A stretch of DNA of 12,053 nt. It comes from Deltaproteobacteria bacterium. Lineage in GTDB: Bacteria; Desulfobacterota; Binatia; Binatales; Binataceae. Positions 1 to 6,449 of the stretch are shown here, in pieces. Within the stretch, counting starts at the first letter, position 1; every line of letters starts with the position of its first letter. Under the pieces are notes generated by a model. The model searched no databases and was not told the DNA's origin. It saw only the letters and a list, made by a program, of their open reading frames with translations. Location of the stretch: assembly GCA_027403435.1 (NCBI GenBank), contig DAHZDR010000389.1:1-12053 (forward strand), written 5' to 3'. Both the position numbers and the translations under genes were made by a program.

Positions 1-846
1 TTCAATCTCCGCCAAAACCGGCATCAGATACTTCTTGAATTGAACCGGATCTTCGGACATCGGAAAGTGCCCCATCCCTTCCATCAACGTATAGCTGGCT
101 CCTGGCGCCGCATCCGCCAGAGCCTTCGCCGCCGCGGGATACGCCGACCAATCGTATTCGCCGCTCAGCACGTAGAGCGGGCATTTTCGCGTATCGATAT
201 TCTTCGCGGTCTGCCGCAGGTCATGTTCGAACGAGTAGTAATACAAGTCGCCCTTGAAGACCGACGGCGCGCCCTGACTGTATTCCCAAATCGTCTCGCG
301 AGCGTATTCCTCCGGCGCATGCGGCGAGCACAAGCTTAACATCAGCGCCGGCTTCGATTCGTTCGACAAGCGCGGATGGTGAAACCATTGGTTCACCAGA
401 CGATCGGAGTTCCCGCTCCACATTGACGCCTCCAATCCGATACAAGCGCGGAATTCGTTCGGATAGTTGAGCGCCAGATCGGGCGCGAGATGACCGCCCA
501 TCGAGCAGCCCATGTACACGGGGCGACTGAGTTCAAGTTCGTGACAAAGCGCCACCCAGTAGCGCATGAACCAATCCTTGGTCAGTTTGTATTCCTGTTC
601 CCAGTATCTGACCGTGGCCGGCGGCAGCGACTTGCCGTGATAAGGGAGATCGGCGGCAATCACGCGGAAGCGCGACGTGATGTCGCGATCCTCGAGGATG
701 TGCCGATATTGGCGTCCATCCGATCCCGCCGTGTGCTGGCATACCAGCGGAATACCCTGGCCAGCCTCCTCGAAGTACACGCGATGCTCGACGCCGTCGA
801 GTTTAAGGTAAATATAACGGCCGATGATGTCAGAATACTTCGCCAT
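1..846 (-). CDS. alpha/beta hydrolase, C-terminus cut by window edge
   Basis: The frame is open from an ATG at 846 to the left edge, giving 282 residues without a stop. The full catalytic triad of an alpha/beta-fold hydrolase is visible: the nucleophile elbow GCSMGG with Ser115, an acid in SGEYDW (Asp232) and the histidine in GMGHFP (His260). A QHTAGSDGRQ segment near residue 37-46 fits the oxyanion-hole loop, and LPYHGKS (67-73) is typical of the fold. Since His260 is already passed, only a short tail is probably missing. There is no signal peptide, so it should be cytoplasmic. It starts 13 bp after the stop of the small SCP2-like gene, with a purine-rich GGGGGA upstream, so the two are probably one transcript. 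The substrate cannot be read from sequence. An esterase or C-C hydrolase acting on a hydrophobic or CoA-linked compound is an inference from context only. Confidence 0.88.
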   Translation of the reverse strand, partial: MAKYSDIIGRYIYLKLDGVEHRVYFEEAGQGIPLVCQHTAGSDGRQYRHILEDRDITSRFRVIAADLPYHGKSLPPATVRYWEQEYKLTKDWFMRYWVALCHELELSRPVYMGCSMGGHLAPDLALNYPNEFRACIGLEASMWSGNSDRLVNQWFHHPRLSNESKPALMLSLCSPHAPEEYARETIWEYSQGAPSVFKGDLYYYSFEHDLRQTAKNIDTRKCPLYVLSGEYDWSAYPAAAKALADAAPGASYTLMEGMGHFPMSEDPVQFKKYLMPVLAEIE

Positions 847-859
847 TGTCCCGTTCCCC

Positions 860-1270
860 CTAAACCGCGCGCGCTTCGATTACCGCCTGACGCATGATCG
901 CGTTGATGCGGCGGATTGCGTAGTAGTAGGCGTATGCCGATTCGAGATCGCCGCCGAACGTGAATCCATGCTGGATCGAAGCCGCGAACCAGTCGTGATA
1001 AAACGGCCGCGGTTTTCGATCCATCATCCGCCGCCAGACTTCCTCGGGACCGCCGATATTGATGGCGTATGGGTCGAAGCCCTGGGTGCCATGCTGAAAA
1101 TGATCGACCTTGCCGTTTTCTATCCGCATGAAATAGGAATCGTCGCCGATGAAAAAACGGATATCGCAGCGCCAGAAGCGCGCCGTCAATAGAAATTCCG
1201 GGTCCCGGTTCAGGCGATCTCGAATGACCTCAACCGGCAAGATCAGTTTTGTTCCGGCGTCAGTATTCAC
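860..1270 (-). CDS. small conserved protein, possible SCP2-like lipid-binding fold
   Basis: This encodes 136 residues with no signal peptide or membrane segment. I do not recognise it with certainty. It shows alternating strand and turn features (RFFIGDDSYFMRIENGK at 38-54), a GPEEVW helix start (74-79), an aromatic-rich PFYHDWFAA stretch (89-97) and a GDLESAYAYYYAIRR helix (107-121). This order resembles sterol-carrier-protein-2-like domains, where a GD(L/I) motif opens the last helix. That match is by eye and weak. The GTG start at 1270 is chosen because GAGGAG (1276-1281) sits 5 nt upstream. An ATG farther upstream at 1339 has no ribosome binding site. The downstream alpha/beta hydrolase begins 13 bp later, suggesting the two proteins work on the same substrate, perhaps a lipid or hydrophobic acyl compound. 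Confidence 0.7.
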   Translation of the reverse strand: MNTDAGTKLILPVEVIRDRLNRDPEFLLTARFWRCDIRFFIGDDSYFMRIENGKVDHFQHGTQGFDPYAINIGGPEEVWRRMMDRKPRPFYHDWFAASIQHGFTFGGDLESAYAYYYAIRRINAIMRQAVIEARAV

Positions 1271-1275
1271 GGATT

Positions 1276-1281
1276 CTCCTC
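1276..1281 (-). promoter_or_regulatory. ribosome binding site fixing a GTG start
   Basis: GAGGAG on the minus strand lies 5 nt before the GTG at 1270. It is the only strong Shine-Dalgarno match near the 5' end of this gene and decides the start over the in-frame ATG at 1339. Confidence 0.7.
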
Positions 1282-1430
1282 GGTTGTGATTTGGCCCGGC
1301 GCGAATCGATCCGGTTCTCGAAGCGGCGTCAGCCGGCATTCACGCCCGATTTTTGACTTGCGGACGGGGCGGGATGACGGAATCGATCTTGCGCTTGGAC
1401 CATTGGACCAACAATTGTCCGGGAGCGGCG

Positions 1431-1664
1431 TTAGCGGCAGCCGCAGCCGCCGCCGCAACATCCGCCGCCGGCGCGCGTCATCCCGCCGGCGCCGATCGCC
1501 GGACCGTCTCCGCCCGCGGCGCGCGCGGACGCAAACACCGACAGCTCGCGGCTCAGCCGTCCGCCATGACAGGCGGGACACGCGGCGTCTTCGTCATGGC
1601 CGGAACGGACCAGGGTTTCGAAGGAACGGCCGCAATCTTCGCAATGGAACTCGTAGATTGGCAT
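1431..1664 (-). CDS. FmdB-family zinc-ribbon protein
   Basis: This is a 77-residue protein beginning MPIYEFHCEDCG, the hallmark opening of the FmdB / CxxC_CxxC_SSSS family of putative regulatory zinc ribbons. Two CxxC knuckles, Cys8/Cys11 and Cys29/Cys32, should bind one zinc ion. The C-terminus is glycine and cysteine rich (Cys69, 70, 74 and 76), a tail common in the family whose role is unknown. FmdB was named from a putative regulator of formamidase/acetamidase genes in Methylophilus, but most members have no proven target. GGAGGG lies about 7 nt before the ATG. The gene follows methylmalonyl-CoA epimerase by 25 bp and is probably in the same operon. The family call is strong. A regulatory role in this operon is only inferred. 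Confidence 0.9.
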   Translation of the reverse strand: MPIYEFHCEDCGRSFETLVRSGHDEDAACPACHGGRLSRELSVFASARAAGGDGPAIGAGGMTRAGGGCCGGGCGCR

Positions 1665-1689
1665 CGTGGCAAACCCTCCAATGAAGCGA

Positions 1690-2094
1690 TCATTCCTCGA
1701 ACGGTTGCGCGTATTCCACCAGCACGCCGCGCGTGGCCTTGGGATGGAGAAAGCAGATCATGCCGGCAAGTCCGGGTCGCGGCTTTTGGTCGATCGCCTG
1801 AACGCCCCTGGCCGTGGCCGCCGCAAGCTCGCGCGCGACGTCGTCGGTTTCGAAGCATACGTGATGCAAACCGCCGCCGCGGCGCGCGAGAAACTTGCCC
1901 ACGCCATTGTCGGGACTGAGCGGTTCGAGCAGCTCGATTTCGGTTTCTCCCGCCCGCAGCAACGCGGCTTTGACGCCCTGGTCGGCGACGGTTTGGGTTT
2001 TCGTCAGATGGAGTCCAAGCAGATCGCGCCAGAAGCGCAGCGCCTGGTCCAGATTGGGCACGACCACGCCCACGTGATGGATTTTTTTCAGCAT
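1690..2094 (-). CDS. mce: methylmalonyl-CoA epimerase
   Basis: The 134-residue product is a single-chain vicinal-oxygen-chelate (VOC) protein of the length usual for methylmalonyl-CoA epimerase. The enzyme interconverts (R)- and (S)-methylmalonyl-CoA between propionyl-CoA carboxylase and methylmalonyl-CoA mutase. Expected metal ligands are visible in order: His7 in IHHVGVVV, Glu54 in the IELLEP motif, His78 in GGGLHHVCFE and Glu127 in GVLVEY. The FLHPK segment (115-119) near the C-terminus is also typical of the family. The ATG at 2094 is preferred. It lies 2 bp after the TPR gene's stop with GGAAAG upstream. A TTG at 2100 would overlap that stop. No mutase or carboxylase gene lies in the window. 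A glyoxalase-like VOC protein of another function is the main alternative, but the motif set favours the epimerase. Confidence 0.9.
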   Translation of the reverse strand: MLKKIHHVGVVVPNLDQALRFWRDLLGLHLTKTQTVADQGVKAALLRAGETEIELLEPLSPDNGVGKFLARRGGGLHHVCFETDDVARELAAATARGVQAIDQKPRPGLAGMICFLHPKATRGVLVEYAQPFEE

Positions 2095-2096
2095 CG

Positions 2097-4532
2097 TCAA
2101 CTTTCCGTGCGGTTCGCGCAGAGCTTGCGCTCAAGCGCGCCCCATTGCGCCTTCATCACCGGCGAACCGAGGTTCGGATGTTCGCCGCGGGTGACGGCGA
2201 GCTTGTTGCAGGCGCCGGCGAGGTTGCCTTCGTCGGCGAAAATCTCGGCCATATTATATTTGGCCTCGTAAAACAGGCTGTCGGATTCGGCGGCGACCGA
2301 TTCGACCCGGCTCCAGAGATCGAGCGCGTCTTTGTAGTCGTTGCGCGCCTGCGCGATCCGCGCGAGGCCGGCGTTGGCGTCGGGCGAGGCGGGATCGGCC
2401 GCGGCCACCTGTTTGAAGATCGCTTGCGCCTTGTCGGTATCGTCCATCGCCAGATACGCCTCGCCCAGCACCGAGAGCGTGCCGGTCAAATCCTTGACGG
2501 GCATTTTACCTGCGTTCGCCAGCCGCTCGAAATACTCATAGGTAATCGCGGTGAGCTTCGCGTTTTCGCGATAGCCGCGATCGTCGCCGGCGGCGCGGCT
2601 GGCTTGCGCGTCATGCCAGAAGCTCATTCCGGCTTCCTTGATAAAATCGTTGCGCGCGGGATTCGCGGCCTCATGCGCGACCATCGCGTCGGCTTCGCGG
2701 TCGAGTTCCGCGAACTGGCCGGTGCGATCGAGCGCCGCCATCCGCCATTTGACGACTTCGTCGAACTTGCCGGCCATCGCGGGATATTGCGCTTCATAAT
2801 TGGCGAGCAGCGCCGCAACCCGGGAGTAATCGATTTTTGGATCCTGTTCGAGCAGGGCGGCAAGCATGAAGATCGCGCGGCCGCGGCTGTCGCGAAGCGC
2901 CTGATGCTGGGCGGCGGGAGCGGCGCGTTCGGCGCCGGGCTCCATCGCGATTGCGCTGGCGAGCGCGTCGATCGCCTGTTGGCGCGTCGCCGCGCGATCG
3001 GCGGGCGCGCGCGTTTTCGCGTCAGCGGCGGCGGCCGGCGACGCCGCGGAAGCCGTTTTGCCGGACGCGGTCAGGGCCCGATAGTAACATTCGGCGGCGT
3101 TGAAGCGCGCGGTGTAATCGTAATCGGGATTGCCCGACACCTGGCTATACTGCTTCGCCGCCTCGGCATAGTCGCCGCGCCGCTGATAGTACTCGCCGAG
3201 ACGGAAGCGCGGTTCGAAAGCGTACTGGCCGCGCGGATAGCGGCGTAAATAGTAATTCGCGGCGGCGAGCCATTGCTTTTCGAGTTCGGCGCTCCGCATC
3301 CCGCCGCGCTCCCATTCGAGCCGCGGAATTTTGTAAAGGATGTAGGCGGCCCATTGGGCGTCGGGGTTGCCCGGCTGGCGCGCGATTTCACCGGCGACCT
3401 TTTCGACCATGCCGATCCGGCCGCCGGAGTAATAAAGATCGGCGGCGTATTTCCAGGCCTTGGGATATTTGCCGCTGCGCGCCGCCGCCAAATAGTAATT
3501 CGCGGCGGGCAGCGGGCGATGCCTGTAATAGAGAATATTGGCGAGCAGCCAGTTCTGGAACGGATCGTTGGCGCCGCCGAACTCGGCCTCCGGATCACTG
3601 AGATTGTCGGCCGCGGTCGCGACCACCACCGCCCAATCGTTTTTGTCGTTTTCGCGGGCGCGCGCAAAAGCGACGATCTGGCGATGCAATTCGGCGCGTT
3701 TGGCGGGATCGGCGGCGGCCCGCTCCTGCTTGAACATTTCACGCAACCGCAGCATCTCGAGGCCGCGCCGCTGCGCGCCAGTGGCGCCCGCCGAGAGCCG
3801 CGCCGTCAGCCCCTGCGCCTGGTCCATCTTGCCCATCGCCGCATAGGTGGTGGCGAGACCCTGTTCGGCGGGACGATATTGGCGGGTTCCCGCGCCGGCG
3901 GCCATGACGGTCTTGAAGTCGGCGACGGCGTTCGCGTACGCGGAACGTTGATATTTGCCGAGTTCGCGTTCGGCGAAAGCGCGGCCGAGCAGGTTTTCGC
4001 GCACCAGCTCGGGATTGACGATAATCAAGGTGCTCGCGGTGAAGCCGTCGATCGCCTGTTTGAGCAGGCGGCGCGCCGTGGCGGGTTCGTCGGCGTAAAG
4101 CGCGGCGCCCTCGAAACGCAGCCACGAAAGCGGATAGAGCGCGCGCAGGGCGAGCTGTTCCGGCTGGTCGTAGTCGCAATTGCCGCCGTTGTCGATCCGC
4201 TCGATACAGTCGTCCTTGCGTTTCTGATAGACCGTGTACATCCGGTCGAGCAGCTCTTCGAGCCGGTCGTAGGTGGCGAGCAACTGACTCGAGGAGCGGG
4301 CGCCGTCGGCGAATTTGGCGAACTCGGCCTCGTCGGCGTCAAGTTGCGTAATCGCGTCGCTGGCGGCGGACGGGTTGGCGACGCCCGCGGCGACCTGCGG
4401 CGCGACGGCGTCGAGTTGATTGTTGAGCTGTCTCAGGCTCTGCGCGCCTGCGGCGGGAACGCTCGCGGCGAGCGTTCCCGCCGCGAACGCGCAGGCCAGC
4501 GCCGCGCGGCGCCATCCGCTGACTGACCCCAT
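2097..4532 (-). CDS. secreted tetratricopeptide-repeat protein
   Basis: The product is about 811 residues if translation starts at the ATG at 4532. The N-terminus is then a clear signal peptide: Arg8-Arg9, a hydrophobic alanine-rich core, and an AGA cleavage site after residue 30. The mature protein is alpha-helical with TPR-like repeats. Clear ones lie near residues 442-465 (GEYYQRRGDYAEAAKQY) and 684-710 (GEAYLAMDDTDKAQAIFKQ). An Ala/Lys/Thr-rich low-complexity linker lies around 487-514. Cysteine pairs near the N-terminus and in the last 40 residues could form periplasmic disulfides. No enzyme motif is seen, so it is probably a scaffold in the periplasm or at the outer membrane. An upstream in-frame ATG at 4613 overlaps the HAD stop (ATGA) but would bury the signal peptide behind 27 residues. 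GAGGAA lies very close (1-3 nt) before 4532. The epimerase gene follows after 2 bp. Confidence 0.87.
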   Translation of the reverse strand: MGSVSGWRRAALACAFAAGTLAASVPAAGAQSLRQLNNQLDAVAPQVAAGVANPSAASDAITQLDADEAEFAKFADGARSSSQLLATYDRLEELLDRMYTVYQKRKDDCIERIDNGGNCDYDQPEQLALRALYPLSWLRFEGAALYADEPATARRLLKQAIDGFTASTLIIVNPELVRENLLGRAFAERELGKYQRSAYANAVADFKTVMAAGAGTRQYRPAEQGLATTYAAMGKMDQAQGLTARLSAGATGAQRRGLEMLRLREMFKQERAAADPAKRAELHRQIVAFARARENDKNDWAVVVATAADNLSDPEAEFGGANDPFQNWLLANILYYRHRPLPAANYYLAAARSGKYPKAWKYAADLYYSGGRIGMVEKVAGEIARQPGNPDAQWAAYILYKIPRLEWERGGMRSAELEKQWLAAANYYLRRYPRGQYAFEPRFRLGEYYQRRGDYAEAAKQYSQVSGNPDYDYTARFNAAECYYRALTASGKTASAASPAAAADAKTRAPADRAATRQQAIDALASAIAMEPGAERAAPAAQHQALRDSRGRAIFMLAALLEQDPKIDYSRVAALLANYEAQYPAMAGKFDEVVKWRMAALDRTGQFAELDREADAMVAHEAANPARNDFIKEAGMSFWHDAQASRAAGDDRGYRENAKLTAITYEYFERLANAGKMPVKDLTGTLSVLGEAYLAMDDTDKAQAIFKQVAAADPASPDANAGLARIAQARNDYKDALDLWSRVESVAAESDSLFYEAKYNMAEIFADEGNLAGACNKLAVTRGEHPNLGSPVMKAQWGALERKLCANRTES
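4450..4484. repeat. perfect 16-bp inverted repeat inside signal-peptide codons
   Basis: GCGGCGGGAACGCTCG at 4450-4465 is the exact reverse complement of 4469-4484, with a 3-base centre. An outer GCCTGC (4446-4451) and GCAGGC (4491-4496) can also pair. It lies about 50-80 nt inside the TPR gene and encodes part of its signal peptide. The transcript could form a very stable hairpin here. Confidence 0.9.
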
Positions 4533-4609
4533 GTTCCTCGTTCGTTCCGATAAAACTTGCGGCGGTTGCCCAAAGGCGCCGCGGGTCAAGGATAGACTGG
4601 CGATGACGG

Positions 4610-5335
4610 TCATGGGAACGGCATTTTTTCGAGCGCCTCCGCAACCACGCTGAGCGCCGCGACCCGCGCATTGCGCCCGGCGACGGCGAGGCGCGAGGGC
4701 GCGGCCGGGTCGATCAGAATCGCGGCCAGGCCGGCCGCTTCGGCGCCGGCGACGTCAAGATCGGGAGCGTCGCCGACGTGCGCGGACTGGCCCGGCGAGG
4801 CGCAATGGCGCTTAAGGGCGGCGGCAAACAGTTCGGCGGCCGGTTTCGCCCATCCGGCTTCCGACGAAATCGTGATTGAGTCGAAATAGCGCGCGAGGCC
4901 AAGGCCGTCGAGGATCGCGTTAACGCGAAAATCGAAATTCGAGATGAGGCCGAGCCGCAGGCCCGCGCGTTTGAGCGATTCGAGCAGCGGCGCGGCCTCG
5001 GGGTCCGCGCGCCAGTTCGCGGCGTCGCTGAAATGGCGGAACAACTCGTCGAAATAGGCGTTGAAATCGGCGAAGGAGCCAAGCCCGGCGAAGGTTTTGC
5101 GCACTACCTCGCGCCACCAATCGCGTTCCAGCCGGCGCAATTCCGCGGGCGGCCGTCCCGGTCCGAAGGCGAGACCGCCGGCGCTATGGAAAGCGCGGCG
5201 GAAGCCGGCGGCCACCGCGTCGGCGTCGGCGTCAACGCCGTGGCGGCGGGCGATGCGGGCGTAGCTTTCGCCGATCGGTTCACGCGGGTCGAAAAGGGTG
5301 CCGGCCGCGTCGAAAAACACCACTTTCGGCGCCAT
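4610..5335 (-). CDS. HAD-superfamily hydrolase, REG-2/HDHD3-like
   Basis: This 241-residue haloacid dehalogenase-superfamily protein has all four motifs. Motif I is FFDAAGTLF with nucleophile Asp9, motif II is ISNFD (Ser132, Asn133), motif III is Lys164 in GWAKP, and motif IV is HVGDAPDLD (Asp189, Asp192). A helical cap of about 100 residues between motifs I and II makes it subclass IA. The usual second aspartate of the phosphatase signature DxD is alanine (Ala11). This DAxGTL pattern is seen in the REG-2/HDHD3 branch and leaves the substrate open. It may be a phosphatase, a dehalogenase-like hydrolase or a binding protein. It is cytoplasmic. Its TGA stop overlaps an in-frame upstream ATG of the TPR gene. 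A small candidate ORF ends 3 bp before its start. Confidence 0.88.
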   Translation of the reverse strand: MAPKVVFFDAAGTLFDPREPIGESYARIARRHGVDADADAVAAGFRRAFHSAGGLAFGPGRPPAELRRLERDWWREVVRKTFAGLGSFADFNAYFDELFRHFSDAANWRADPEAAPLLESLKRAGLRLGLISNFDFRVNAILDGLGLARYFDSITISSEAGWAKPAAELFAAALKRHCASPGQSAHVGDAPDLDVAGAEAAGLAAILIDPAAPSRLAVAGRNARVAALSVVAEALEKMPFP

Positions 5336-5338
5336 CGG

Positions 5339-5536
5339 CTATGCGCTCCCGGCGCGGTGGCCGCCGAATCCGTCACAAATCTGGATTAGCGCGTTCCGCG
5401 CGGCGCCGCGAATCGGATCATCACTGAGCGTCTGGCGAGTCCTCCGGCGGCGGGAAAAGTCCATGCCGCGATCGATCGCCTCGACCGCGCGCGCGGCGTG
5501 AGCGAAACGCCTCCGCACTGCGTTGCCTGATTCCAT
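5339..5536 (-). CDS. candidate small basic protein (65 aa), uncertain
   Basis: This frame encodes 65 residues, arginine-rich in the centre (RRRRTR) and ending GGHRAGSA. It ends 3 bp before the HAD gene start, as a translationally coupled gene would. A purine-rich GGGGAGGGGG lies upstream of the ATG but about 12 nt away, which is long for a Shine-Dalgarno sequence. The same frame stays open up to 5659 without a better start. I recognise no family. Rare codons such as AGG and CTA and a lower third-position GC than its neighbours mean it could be a chance ORF or decayed sequence. Confidence 0.3.
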   Translation of the reverse strand: MESGNAVRRRFAHAARAVEAIDRGMDFSRRRRTRQTLSDDPIRGAARNALIQICDGFGGHRAGSA

Positions 5537-5586
5537 CGGAATGAATAACCCCCTCCCCCGCAAATCGAAACCAGCGCGCGGCCGCG

Positions 5587-5721
5587 TTATCCCCGGCCGA
5601 ATCTCGCGAACACGAAACGGCGCGTCAGGGCGCCCAGGTTGCGCAGAATCAACGGCCATCCGTGCGCGATTTTCCCTCCGTAAACGCCGAGCGATTGCGC
5701 CGCGCGCGAAAGCGCCGGCAC
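5587..5721 (-). CDS. candidate small protein (44 aa) after the phosphoesterase
   Basis: A 44-residue frame starts with GTG one base after the metallophosphoesterase stop (TGA C GTG) and ends at a TAA at 5587. It looks protein-like: a glycine-turn segment (SLGVYGGKIAHGW), a hydrophobic LILRNLGAL stretch and a basic, aromatic end (RRFVFARFGRG). Codon choice (GCG, CTG, CGC) resembles the neighbouring genes. GGAG lies about 11 nt upstream, inside the end of the phosphoesterase gene. I recognise no family. It could be a small membrane-associated protein, the surviving C-terminal piece of a lost gene, or chance. Confidence 0.35.
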   Translation of the reverse strand: MPALSRAAQSLGVYGGKIAHGWPLILRNLGALTRRFVFARFGRG

Positions 5722-5722
5722 G

Positions 5723-6379
5723 TCAAAGAAACTCCAGGCTCGTCGTCAACCGGCCGCCGTCGGCGCGCACGACGATATAGCCGCCGTCCTTGAACGGACC
5801 GGCATTGACGATCGTGGTCGGCCCGATCGCGTCAATCGCGGCCGACTCGTGAATATGGCCGGAAAGGCATGCGTCGGGCTTGAATTCCTCGATAAAGCGG
5901 CGCGCGGCGGTGCTGCCGACGGCGCGGCCGCCGACGATCCGATCGCATTTGGTGTCGTAGGGCGGCGTATGACAAACCATCAGAAGCGGCCTGACGTCGC
6001 GCACTTGGGCGTAGCCGCGCGCGAGCGCCGCGTGGATTTCATCTTCGGTCAGTTCGGTCGGGGTTTTGAACGGGGTAATGTTCGAGCCGCCGCAACCGAA
6101 GATGCCGACGCCGCCGACGATCGCGCCGCGGCCGTGCAGGCCCACGCCTTCCGCCTCCAGAAACGGCATGACCTCGGGCTGATCGAGATTGCCGCTGAGC
6201 GCGAGGACGCGGGGCGCGGCGGCGCGCACGGCGTCGAGCACCACGCGCGCCTCGGCCGCGCCGCCGAAATTGGTCAGGTCGCCGGAAACGATTATCAAAT
6301 CGGCGCCGGCGAGCGCCGCGCCCATCCGCGCCAGGTTGCGCGTCGCCATATGCACATCGCCAAAGGAAACGATCTTCAT
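5723..6379 (-). CDS. calcineurin-like metallophosphoesterase (Icc-related, COG2129 type)
   Basis: The product has 218 residues and all the metal-binding blocks of the calcineurin-like phosphoesterase fold: GDVH (Asp8, His10), GDLTNFGG (Asp34), SGNLD in place of the common GNH(D/E) (Asn64, Asp66), CHTPP (His137) and SGHIHES (His175, His177). The GCGGSNITPFKTPTELTEDEI stretch (96-115, counted by position) is characteristic of the COG2129 Icc-related group. It should be a cytoplasmic two-metal phosphodiesterase or phosphatase with unknown substrate. The ATG at 6379 is preferred over one 21 bp upstream because GGGA lies 6 nt before it and MKIVSFGDVH is the natural beginning of the first strand. 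It lies 70 bp downstream of the monooxygenase gene on the same strand. Confidence 0.9.
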   Translation of the reverse strand: MKIVSFGDVHMATRNLARMGAALAGADLIIVSGDLTNFGGAAEARVVLDAVRAAAPRVLALSGNLDQPEVMPFLEAEGVGLHGRGAIVGGVGIFGCGGSNITPFKTPTELTEDEIHAALARGYAQVRDVRPLLMVCHTPPYDTKCDRIVGGRAVGSTAARRFIEEFKPDACLSGHIHESAAIDAIGPTTIVNAGPFKDGGYIVVRADGGRLTTSLEFL

Positions 6380-6449
6380 CGCCAATCCCGCCTGAATCAT
6401 CCTAAGCCTATCTGTAATCGCGCCGAGCGTGAAAGCGCGACGGACCCGC

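Noticed and set aside
1271..1430. Possible gene or terminator between the FmdB and SCP2-like genes
   Set aside because: The ORFs here are shadows. Short GGACC repeats and an imperfect inverted repeat around CAATTG have no T-run and no convincing stem.
2145..4526. Two long plus-strand ORFs (367 and 417 residues) opposite the TPR gene
   Set aside because: They are antisense shadows produced by the GC-rich codon use of the minus-strand gene. Their products lack recognisable domains, while the minus frame has a signal peptide and TPR repeats.
6380..6449. Terminator or promoter between the monooxygenase and phosphoesterase genes
   Set aside because: Only weak GC complementarity and no T-run or clear promoter hexamers are seen.
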